A stretch of 35,075 nt of DNA from Mariprofundaceae bacterium (GTDB taxonomy: Bacteria; Pseudomonadota; Zetaproteobacteria; Mariprofundales; Mariprofundaceae). Shown in pieces: positions 16,733 through 23,713 of this stretch. The stretch lies in contig JAUZQT010000071.1 of the NCBI GenBank assembly GCA_030950825.1, positions 1-35,075 on the forward strand, given 5' to 3'. Position 1 is the stretch's first letter, and each line of letters begins with the position of its first letter. The notes under the pieces were generated by a model. That model ran no database searches, was not told the origin of the DNA, and was given only the letters and a program-made list of their open reading frames with translations. Both the position numbers and the translations under genes were made by a program.

Positions 16733-17533
16733 ATGAATAAAGCAGATGCTATAAATAATTTACTTTGTATTGATGTGGGTAACACCCAAATGGTTTTTGG
16801 ATTGTATCAATATGGTGAACTTATTTCACATTGGCGTTTATCCACGAGTGCGCATATCACCAGTGATGAGTTAAGCTGGCAGCTGTATGGCATGTTCTCC
16901 CAATTTGAACATGAAGCAAAATCCATTGATGGGACCATGGTTGCAAGTGTTGTTCCTCATTTGGATAGGGTGCTGCGTGAAGCCTGCATGCAAGTCTGTG
17001 CATGCCAAGTTTCCTTTATTGGTGATCGTGATGTTAAAACAGGCATGGCTGTTGATTATAAAAACCCGCGTGAGGTTGGGGCTGACCGTATTGCCAATGC
17101 GATTGCAGCGCGTGAAGACTATGGTTACCCAGCGATTGTTCTGGATTGTGGTACAGCAACAACATTCGATCTGATTAATGATCGAGGCCATTATGCTGGC
17201 GGGCTTATTATTCCAGGCATGGATATTGCCCTTGCTGCTTTGTGTAAACGTGCTGCAAAATTGCCTGAGGTGTCTGTTGTTGCGACAACAACGCTGATTG
17301 GCAGGGATACCATTAGTAGTATGCAGGCTGGAAGTTATTGGGCTTCAGTGGATGGTTTGTCGGGAATTATTCAACGCCTGCATGCCCTTGATATATATCG
17401 TGATGCACCAGTTATTGCCACTGGTGGCTTGGCTTCCCGTATTTATGATGATATGCCCAGTATTAGCAGCCTGGAACCCCACTTAACCTTGAATGGCTTG
17501 TATATCTTGTGCAAACGTCACTTTTCAGCATGA
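16733..17533 (+). CDS. coaX: Type III pantothenate kinase
   Basis: First step of coenzyme A synthesis. ASKHA-fold enzyme of 266 residues with the phosphate loop DVGNT (14-18), substrate motif GADR (116-119) and DCGTATT (138-144). Type III enzymes are usually not feedback-inhibited by CoA, unlike type I CoaA. ATG 16733 follows TGAGG by about ten bases. Its stop overlaps the start of the next gene (ATGA), an arrangement typical of coaX followed by a SPOR-domain gene. Confidence 0.94.
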   Translation: MNKADAINNLLCIDVGNTQMVFGLYQYGELISHWRLSTSAHITSDELSWQLYGMFSQFEHEAKSIDGTMVASVVPHLDRVLREACMQVCACQVSFIGDRDVKTGMAVDYKNPREVGADRIANAIAAREDYGYPAIVLDCGTATTFDLINDRGHYAGGLIIPGMDIALAALCKRAAKLPEVSVVATTTLIGRDTISSMQAGSYWASVDGLSGIIQRLHALDIYRDAPVIATGGLASRIYDDMPSISSLEPHLTLNGLYILCKRHFSA

Positions 17534-18183
17534 AAAATATATTGGTTTTGATGATATTGGGCGTTACATCGGGATTGACATGGCAAGCTTGGAACCCACC
17601 AGAGATACAAACGCAGTTGAGACAAAATCGCTTACTTATTCCTGATATACAAGCGCCAGAAGAAACGTTATGGCGTGTTGTAACCCGTCGCATGGTTTGG
17701 AAACAAGCTGTTGCGGATATGAAAAATAGATTATTAAAAGAAGGTTTTGAGCCCGAACAGATTCAGCGGCGCGAGCCCGTTGAATTACATGCCTTTGATG
17801 ATCCTCGGACATTTAAAACACAAGCCGAAGCAAGAAAAGTGAAAGCTATGTGGGAAGAAAAAGGCATTGAAGCGGATGTTCTCAAACATCAAACGGATAA
17901 TAATAAAAGTGTTTTTAAGGTCGGTCTTGGGCGTTTCTATATCAGTGAATATGCTGAAAGAACGCAGGATCAGATTAAAAAAACCAAGCAAGCTTATAGC
18001 TATGAACGGCGCACGATTCGTATTCCGAGTTATCATTTTGTATTTCCTGCCATGCATCAAGACAAGGCTGAAAGCCTATGGAAAAGGTTGCAAAATATAG
18101 GGGTAACGGATCCAGTGATTGTTCAGCAGCGCGAATTTGATAAACTTTATACCAGCAAATCAGCGAATCGATCAAATAAATAA
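17530..18183 (+). CDS. Predicted exported or membrane-anchored SPOR-like protein
   Basis: 217 residues starting with a hydrophobic signal or anchor (MKNILVLMILGVTSGLTW). The middle region FKTQAEARKVKAMWEEKGIEADV through GLGRFYISEYAERTQDQIK has the helix-strand rhythm of a SPOR domain (peptidoglycan denuded-strand binding). A second similar but weaker unit is YHFVFPAMHQDKAESLWKRL. ATG 17530 overlaps the coaX stop. The ORF can extend to 17509, but that would run into coaX. Its last 37 bases overlap the 3' end of carA on the other strand. The SPOR assignment comes from pattern and context, not strong identity. Confidence 0.65.
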   Translation: MKNILVLMILGVTSGLTWQAWNPPEIQTQLRQNRLLIPDIQAPEETLWRVVTRRMVWKQAVADMKNRLLKEGFEPEQIQRREPVELHAFDDPRTFKTQAEARKVKAMWEEKGIEADVLKHQTDNNKSVFKVGLGRFYISEYAERTQDQIKKTKQAYSYERRTIRIPSYHFVFPAMHQDKAESLWKRLQNIGVTDPVIVQQREFDKLYTSKSANRSNK

Positions 18184-19271
18184 TCTGCATCTTGTGGGCC
18201 AGGGCTGGCCTCAGGGTGATATTGCACTGAAAAGACAGATTTATCTTTCACGCATAATCCTTCAATGGTTCCATCAAATAAAGAACGGTGGGTAATTTCA
18301 ACATTGCTAGGAATGGCATCGTCGGATACGGCAAAGCCATGGTTTTGGCTGGTAATTTCAATTTTCCCTGTGGTTTCATCTTTGACGGGATGATTGCCAC
18401 CACGATGTCCAAATTTCAGTTTAAATGTTTGTAAGCCTAAAGCTTGCGATAACAGTTGGTGCCCCATGCAAATGCCAAAGATCGGTGTGTCAGTATCCAA
18501 TAAGGCACGAATAGTATCCACTGCATAAGCCACGGCAGATGGATCACCTGGGCCATTGGATAAAAATATTCCATCAGGATTCATTGCCAAGACTTCTTCA
18601 GCAGAGGTTTGTGCTGGCACAATGGAAACTTTTATTCCACGATCTGCCAACTTCCGAAAAATATTGCGCTTGCAGCCAAAGTCAAATGCCACAACATGTT
18701 TGTTTATCGTCGGTTTTGTATAGGCTGCACGATCAAGGTTATAGGTTCCTTGCTGCCATGTTGAAACATGATCACAACTCACTTGCCCTACCAAATCACG
18801 ACCTTCCAGCCCAATCCAACCCCTAGCTTTTGTCACCGCATCTTCGTCCGACATACCATCTGAAACAATCACGCCATGTTGTGCGCCATGGTTACGCAAG
18901 TGCCGAACCAAGGCTCGTGTATCAATATCTGCAATGCCAACCACTGATTTGCTACTTAGCCAGCTAGCCAAGTCTTGCTCGGATCGGTAATTTGATGTTT
19001 GACGTGCAGGTGCTCGCACAATCAAGCCGCGCACAGCGATATTATCAGATTCCATATCCTGCGCATTGACACCCACATTACCAATATGTGGGTAGGTGAA
19101 TGTCATGATTTGATCCGTATAAGAAGGATCTGTTAGAATTTCTTGGTAACCAGTCAGTGATGTATTAAAGCAGACTTCGCCGACGGTATGCCCTATTTTT
19201 CCCAATGCCACGCCTCGAAAAATACGACCATCTGCCAATGCTAAAATTGCCTGTGTGTCACTCATGCGCAT
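18147..19271 (-). CDS. carA: Carbamoyl-phosphate synthase small (glutaminase) subunit
   Basis: Releases ammonia from glutamine and passes it to CarB for carbamoyl phosphate used in arginine and pyrimidine synthesis. 374 residues: an N-terminal CarA domain (FNTSLTGYQEILTDPSY) and a class I amidotransferase domain with SNGPGDP, nucleophile C268 in GICMGHQ, and H352/E354 in YHPEASPGP. ATG 19271 and ATG 19265 both follow GAGG; either is possible. carB is not adjacent, as carA follows ftsX instead. The gene converges on the SPOR-like gene with a 37-base overlap. Confidence 0.95.
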   Translation of the reverse strand: MRMSDTQAILALADGRIFRGVALGKIGHTVGEVCFNTSLTGYQEILTDPSYTDQIMTFTYPHIGNVGVNAQDMESDNIAVRGLIVRAPARQTSNYRSEQDLASWLSSKSVVGIADIDTRALVRHLRNHGAQHGVIVSDGMSDEDAVTKARGWIGLEGRDLVGQVSCDHVSTWQQGTYNLDRAAYTKPTINKHVVAFDFGCKRNIFRKLADRGIKVSIVPAQTSAEEVLAMNPDGIFLSNGPGDPSAVAYAVDTIRALLDTDTPIFGICMGHQLLSQALGLQTFKLKFGHRGGNHPVKDETTGKIEITSQNHGFAVSDDAIPSNVEITHRSLFDGTIEGLCVKDKSVFSVQYHPEASPGPQDADYLFDRFADLLV

Positions 19272-19330
19272 ATACCTCAGAAAAAGACTCGCCGCAGGGT
19301 ATGAAAAACGCCGTTAAAAGTCGAGCAACA

Positions 19331-20218
19331 TCACGCATTTTCCATACTATCAGGGGAAACCAGCCGAGCTGTCGCAATCAATGCTCCCAAGCAGCCTAAA
19401 AATGCACCACCCGCTAATAACGGAAACAATAAGCTGGCAATATGCAGCTCAATAGCTGAATCTGCCAGCCATTCACTGCTTCCCCAAACCCAAGGCCACA
19501 GCAATAACCAAGCAAGTAGGCCTGCTGTAGCACCCAAAAGCATGCCTTCCAATACAAATGGCATACGTACAAACCATTCTTTGGCTCCCATAAGGCGCAT
19601 CAAATGCACTTCATCGGCGCGTGCCAATAAAATCATGCGCAATGTATTGGATACAATCAGCGACATGGCTAAAATTAATAAGACTGTGGCAAACCATACA
19701 AATTGTTCGATTTTGTTTAAAATATCACGCATACTTAATAATTTTAATTCATCCTGATTGATATCTGCATGTGTGCGTTTTACAACATCACGCACATCAT
19801 CAATAACAAAATGGTTTTCTTCATGTTTCAATAGATGTACAAGCAATGTTTCTGGCAAACGCTCGGCCAGCGTATCAACATTGAGTTGGCTGCCGCCCAA
19901 CCATTGTTGCATCCATTCTGCTGAATTTTCACGTGCTACATAACTTACTTTTTGCACGCCATCCACGGCTTCTAAATTTTCCTGTAAAGCCTTGAGTTCT
20001 TTTTTGTGTTCTTGGGGTAAATAAACATGCAATACGACTTGTTGCTGCCATGCTCCAACCCATTGCCCTGTTGCCTGTAAACCCATCCACACCGAACCCA
20101 AAGCCCAAAGCGATACAGCCACAATGATTAAAGCTAGGTATTGGTGAATGCCAAAGGGGGGAATATTCATACCACCTGGAAGGTGAATGTTGACGGGTTC
20201 ATTTTTTTTAACGGGCAT
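19331..20218 (-). CDS. ftsX: Cell division ABC transporter, membrane subunit FtsX
   Basis: Pairs with FtsE to relay ATP hydrolysis across the inner membrane to cell-wall hydrolase activation at the septum. 295 residues: a cytoplasmic N-tail, a first span (~27-46), a large periplasmic loop with ENSAEWMQQWLGG, then three spans in the FtsX/MacB fold (VSNTLRMILLARADEVHLMRL is diagnostic). ATG 20218 is fixed by a GGAGGA site and overlaps the ftsE end by 11 bases. carA follows 59 bases later in the same direction. Confidence 0.93.
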   Translation of the reverse strand: MPVKKNEPVNIHLPGGMNIPPFGIHQYLALIIVAVSLWALGSVWMGLQATGQWVGAWQQQVVLHVYLPQEHKKELKALQENLEAVDGVQKVSYVARENSAEWMQQWLGGSQLNVDTLAERLPETLLVHLLKHEENHFVIDDVRDVVKRTHADINQDELKLLSMRDILNKIEQFVWFATVLLILAMSLIVSNTLRMILLARADEVHLMRLMGAKEWFVRMPFVLEGMLLGATAGLLAWLLLWPWVWGSSEWLADSAIELHIASLLFPLLAGGAFLGCLGALIATARLVSPDSMENA

Positions 20219-20894
20219 AAGAATCCTCCACCAAAGCACCAGCATGTAATTGTACGATCCGCCCAGGATGTGATTTTAATAAATGTAAATCATGGGTTGC
20301 CATGATAACCGTAGTGCCCAGTTGATTGAGACCCATCAATAAATTTAGCACATGGCGTGCTGTATCTTCATCCAAATTGCCTGTTGGTTCATCGGCCAAG
20401 ACCACGGGAGGAGTGGCCATCATGGCCCGTGCAATGGCGATTCGTTGTTGCTCACCACCTGACAAAGCTTCGGGGTATGACCATAAGCGATCTTCTAGGC
20501 GAACAAATTCTAAAACTTTCCGTACACGTGGAATCAGACGATCTTTATTCCAGCCTTGAACACGCAGTGGCAAAGCAACATTTTCAAATACAGTGCGTGA
20601 GAAAAGCAAGCGGTGATCCTGAAATACAATGCCTGTCCGCCGCCGTACTGTCCGCACTGTTCCCATATTAGCTTTCCGCATATCGGTATTTTGTACGTGG
20701 AGTTGCCCTGATGTTGGGCGAAAACCACCATAAAACATGCGTAATAGTGATGACTTCCCAGCCCCACTTTCACCTGTGAGGTAAACAAACTGTCCTTGTT
20801 TGATGCTTAGGTTGACACCCGACAATGCAACTTTTCCTGTTGGGTAGCGCAGCATAAGTTGCTGCATATCGATGATGTTTTTGCGCTCTGACAT
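20208..20894 (-). CDS. ftsE: Cell division ATP-binding protein FtsE
   Basis: ABC ATPase of 228 residues (E. coli FtsE has 222). Walker A GESGAGKS (41-48), Q-loop Q92, signature LSGGEQQR (144-151), Walker B VVLADE (164-169) and a switch-histidine region MATHD are all intact. The reading frame extends upstream to 20954, but MSERKN at 20894 gives the family length. It diverges from the zinc-ribbon gene across 76 bases, which must hold both promoters. Confidence 0.94.
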   Translation of the reverse strand: MSERKNIIDMQQLMLRYPTGKVALSGVNLSIKQGQFVYLTGESGAGKSSLLRMFYGGFRPTSGQLHVQNTDMRKANMGTVRTVRRRTGIVFQDHRLLFSRTVFENVALPLRVQGWNKDRLIPRVRKVLEFVRLEDRLWSYPEALSGGEQQRIAIARAMMATPPVVLADEPTGNLDEDTARHVLNLLMGLNQLGTTVIMATHDLHLLKSHPGRIVQLHAGALVEDSYAR

Positions 20895-20970
20895 GCCAAA
20901 ACAGTAGCGTATATGCCAGCAATTGCACCCCCCTACTGACAAACATGCTTTCAAGCTTCAGCATGCCGCC

Positions 20971-21696
20971 ATGTTTGTCTCCTGTCCGCAATGTAAAGCG
21001 CAATATCTACTTGAAGCGAATATTAAAAATGTCATTTTGATTTGTCACCGTTGCGACACTGAATTCAGTAGTGAGCCAGATATCAAAGACGGCGCTCATA
21101 GCCCAAACATTGCCGCACGACCTGAGTTGCGTCTTGACTCTGGTAATGAAGTGTTGGCCGTCATGCCATTGCCTGAAAAAATGGTTCTTCCCAAACGTGG
21201 TAAAGTACGCGTATGGCCTTGGCTTATACTGGTTTTATTATGTGCTGCTGGCTTGGGCATTTGGAATAATCAAAACCAATGGCTATCGCAGCCTTGGGTG
21301 CGCAGCCTGATGATGAATGTGAAGCTACCAATTACCCCTGAGGCAAGAGATTGGGAGCTTGTGGAAGAAAGTTTGAATAGCCAATGGGTGGATCGCCAAG
21401 ATGGTAGCCGTGTGCTGGTTGTGAGTGGTTATATTCACAATCGTTTACTGAGTGATCAAATACCTCCCAGCCTACGTGTTCGCTTTTTTGACGTGCCGCA
21501 TAGTAGCGCTGTTGATACACGCAGTGTAGCTATTTATGAGCCGCCCAGTTTAGTCGCAATACAGCACGCACCCTACCTGCCCCCACCGATAGACCAAGTT
21601 CCTGTCAGTGCCGGTGGACAGCGTGCTTTTACATTGATTCTTGAAAATATACCCGAGCAATATCAAGAAATATCTATGAGTATTTCTGTTCCTTAG
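20971..21696 (+). CDS. Zinc-ribbon (MJ0042-type) membrane protein with DUF3426
   Basis: 241 residues. The N-terminal zinc ribbon has C5-P-Q-C8 and C25-H-R-C28. An unstructured link leads to one membrane span (~82-98), and the outer part carries a DUF3426 domain (ELVEESLNSQWVDRQDGSRVLVVSGYIHN). Function unknown; the family is widespread in Proteobacteria and usually stands alone. ATG 20971 places the ribbon at the usual N-terminus; the frame runs back to 20923 without support. It is divergent from ftsE. Confidence 0.85.
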   Translation: MFVSCPQCKAQYLLEANIKNVILICHRCDTEFSSEPDIKDGAHSPNIAARPELRLDSGNEVLAVMPLPEKMVLPKRGKVRVWPWLILVLLCAAGLGIWNNQNQWLSQPWVRSLMMNVKLPITPEARDWELVEESLNSQWVDRQDGSRVLVVSGYIHNRLLSDQIPPSLRVRFFDVPHSSAVDTRSVAIYEPPSLVAIQHAPYLPPPIDQVPVSAGGQRAFTLILENIPEQYQEISMSISVP

Positions 21697-21738
21697 GAAT
21701 GGAAATTGTGACGCTAACCATCCGCTCTGTATTTTTTA

Positions 21739-22164
21739 TTATAAGGGTATTTTGTTGGGTAATTGAACAGCGAATTGATGAATCATGTTTCTTAATTCTT
21801 TTTGGACAGGGGGTAAGGCATGGCCCGGGCTGTCAATGAAAAAAACATCACCGCGCTGTTGATGCTTTAAACCTTGTAAGAGCGTGATGCTGCGCATGAA
21901 ACGTGCGGTGTTTTCCTGGCCTAAATGATTGTGCCATTGCTGCATGTCCATACGTATCGAAGGCATTTCCAATCCGCCGATGTGTAGGGAAAAACACACA
22001 AATACCGTATCCTTCATTACGGAATGAATGCTCAAATGAAGCATTTTCTCATCACACGACCAAGGCAAGCCGATTTCTTGCCAATCATTTAATAAAACGG
22101 AATAAAACTCGCGATGGGCGCCATCACAAAGAAGGTAAAAATCATTTAAACGGGTTGTTTTCAT
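21739..22164 (-). CDS. Hypothetical protein, 141 aa
   Basis: Not recognised. A soluble alpha/beta-looking protein with no signal, membrane span or catalytic motif. It opens MKTTRLNDFYLLCDGAHREFYS and has regular hydrophobic strand patterns (DTVFVCFSLHIGG, GDVFFIDS). The ribosome site is weak (TTGGAT). It converges on the DUF3426 gene and lies just beyond the 160-bp element that ends ispF, so transcription from ispF may or may not reach it. Sound codon patterning and the absence of a competing frame support it as real. Confidence 0.6.
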   Translation of the reverse strand: MKTTRLNDFYLLCDGAHREFYSVLLNDWQEIGLPWSCDEKMLHLSIHSVMKDTVFVCFSLHIGGLEMPSIRMDMQQWHNHLGQENTARFMRSITLLQGLKHQQRGDVFFIDSPGHALPPVQKELRNMIHQFAVQLPNKIPL

Positions 22165-22193
22165 AAGTTTAATCCAAGGGGCTCACAGGTTTA

Positions 22194-22353
22194 GGAACGG
22201 GAATTAAATAACTTACGCAATTCAAACTTGTCTTTTTACCCAGCATCGGCGTTGCAAAAAAAACTTACATAGCAGACTATGCTTCGCTTTTTGCGCCTTG
22301 ATGCTGAATAAAAATCCTCGCTTTAAATGCACAAGTTATTTAATTCCCGTTCC
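22194..22353. mobile_element. 160-bp palindromic MITE-like element with perfect 21-bp ends
   Basis: The first 21 bases (22194-22214, opening GGAACGGGAATTAAATAA) are the exact reverse complement of the last 21 (22333-22353). The similarity continues inward (CAGCATC...GCGTT...AAAAA against its inverse), so the whole element can fold into a long imperfect hairpin with CATAG/CTATG near the centre. TTA lies on both flanks as a possible 3-bp target duplication. Its right arm covers the last codons and stop of ispF. A degenerate half copy is at 12418-12480. Confidence 0.75.
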
Positions 22354-22843
22354 TTAATTCTCGTTCATATATGTTGAATAATAGCACCACTGCTTGTGCA
22401 GCGATGCCTTCGCCACGGCCTGTGAAACCAAGTTTTTCTGTTGTTGTTGCTTTGATATTACACGCATCTTGGTGGATCCCCAGCAAGTCAGCCAGACATA
22501 TTCGCATATCGATAATATACGGTGACAGCTTCGGTTTTTGCGCAATCACGGTGGCATCCAGATTGCCGACCTTCAAGCCATGTTTGGCCAAGCTATGCAT
22601 GACTTTATGCAGTAGTTTTGTGCTATCAATGCCTGCATATTGTGGGTCGTTATCAGGAAAATGATGGCCAATGTCGCCCAAGCCAGCGGCACCAAGCAAG
22701 GCATCACATATGGCATGAATCAGTACATCAGCATCTGAGTGCCCAGCCAGACCAAGGTGATAGGGTATTTCAATACCACCTAGGATCAGTGCTCTATTTT
22801 CTGCAAAGGCGTGCACATCGAAGCCCTGACCAATTCGCATCAT
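22340..22843 (-). CDS. ispF: 2-C-methyl-D-erythritol 2,4-cyclodiphosphate synthase
   Basis: Fifth step of the MEP isoprenoid pathway. 167 residues with MRIGQGFDVHAF (metal ligands D9 and H11), GHSDADVLIHAICDALLGA, GDIGHHFPD and TTTEKLGFTGRGEGIAAQA. ATG 22843 overlaps the ispD stop (ATGA), fixing the start and implying coupled translation. The last few residues and the TAA stop lie inside the terminal repeat of the 160-bp element, so the C-terminal tail was probably altered by that insertion. Confidence 0.95.
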   Translation of the reverse strand: MMRIGQGFDVHAFAENRALILGGIEIPYHLGLAGHSDADVLIHAICDALLGAAGLGDIGHHFPDNDPQYAGIDSTKLLHKVMHSLAKHGLKVGNLDATVIAQKPKLSPYIIDMRICLADLLGIHQDACNIKATTTEKLGFTGRGEGIAAQAVVLLFNIYERELRNGN

Positions 22844-23550
22844 AACATGCCCTCTGTTAACGTTTTTTCTATCTGTGTTAGCTGTGTCTGCATCCATAAC
22901 AAGTCACCTTTAGTGGTGATCTTTCGGTTATTTACATCACCCTGAGATACATAAACAGCAAAGCCAGCGGCTTCCAATACTGAAGCATCATCCGTATGCA
23001 AATGCAAACGCTTACATTCTTGTTTTAGCGCTTGTTCAAACCATGCCCGACGTGCTACTTGTGGGGTTTGCACGGCTCGCAAATATGTGCGATTGGGGGT
23101 ATCGATGACACGCCCATCTTCTGAAATTCGTTTAATCGTGTCGTTTACCGCAAAGCCAGGGATGGCCGCTCCATGCATCTCAGCCATATCCAAGACATCC
23201 ATCAACACATGTTTTGAGGTCAATGGTCGTGCCGCATCATGCACAGCAACCATATCAATATCATCGGGCAAAGCAGCGAGGCCTTTTTGCATCGAAATGG
23301 CGCGTTCAGCACCGCCATATATCGCAGGCAGCAATTGGAAAGGAAAGCTGTGTCCAGACACAGTATTGGAAAACAGCATGTCACCTTCAGCGATGACGGG
23401 CTGCACGATGGTAATGCGAGGTTCCTGAGATAGGCTTTGTAAGGTGTGCAGTAGAATCTCCTGCCCACATACTTTGACATATTGTTTGGCAAGCGCACCA
23501 CCGAAACGTGTGCCACGCCCAGCCGCTAACAATAATACAGCAATTTTCAT
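22840..23550 (-). CDS. ispD: 2-C-methyl-D-erythritol 4-phosphate cytidylyltransferase
   Basis: Third step of the MEP pathway: CTP plus methylerythritol phosphate. 236 residues. The CTP-binding loop LLLAAGRGTRFGGALAKQY has alanine where many family members have proline before KQY. VHDAARPL is the second conserved motif, with TDDASVLE and GDVNNRKITT near the end. ATG 23550 is preferred over 23571 because MKIAVLLLAAGRG is the family start. It precedes ispF with a four-base overlap. Confidence 0.94.
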   Translation of the reverse strand: MKIAVLLLAAGRGTRFGGALAKQYVKVCGQEILLHTLQSLSQEPRITIVQPVIAEGDMLFSNTVSGHSFPFQLLPAIYGGAERAISMQKGLAALPDDIDMVAVHDAARPLTSKHVLMDVLDMAEMHGAAIPGFAVNDTIKRISEDGRVIDTPNRTYLRAVQTPQVARRAWFEQALKQECKRLHLHTDDASVLEAAGFAVYVSQGDVNNRKITTKGDLLWMQTQLTQIEKTLTEGML

Positions 23551-23713
23551 CCCAAAATCCGATATTGACATTGAATACAGACTATCATGTTGGATAGGTC
23601 AAGCGATTGCGGTATGTACTGAATGTCAAAGTTGATTCCTAGGTTCATAGTGGGAATTGTGAACCATTAAGTCATAAGGGTCACGCAAAGAATAAACCAT
23701 CCGAATGCTGCTG

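Noticed and set aside
23642..23665. GGTTCA/TGAACC inverted repeat between the NMT1 kinase and ispD
   Set aside because: Short arms, no U-tract in the direction of transcription and no second copy in the window.
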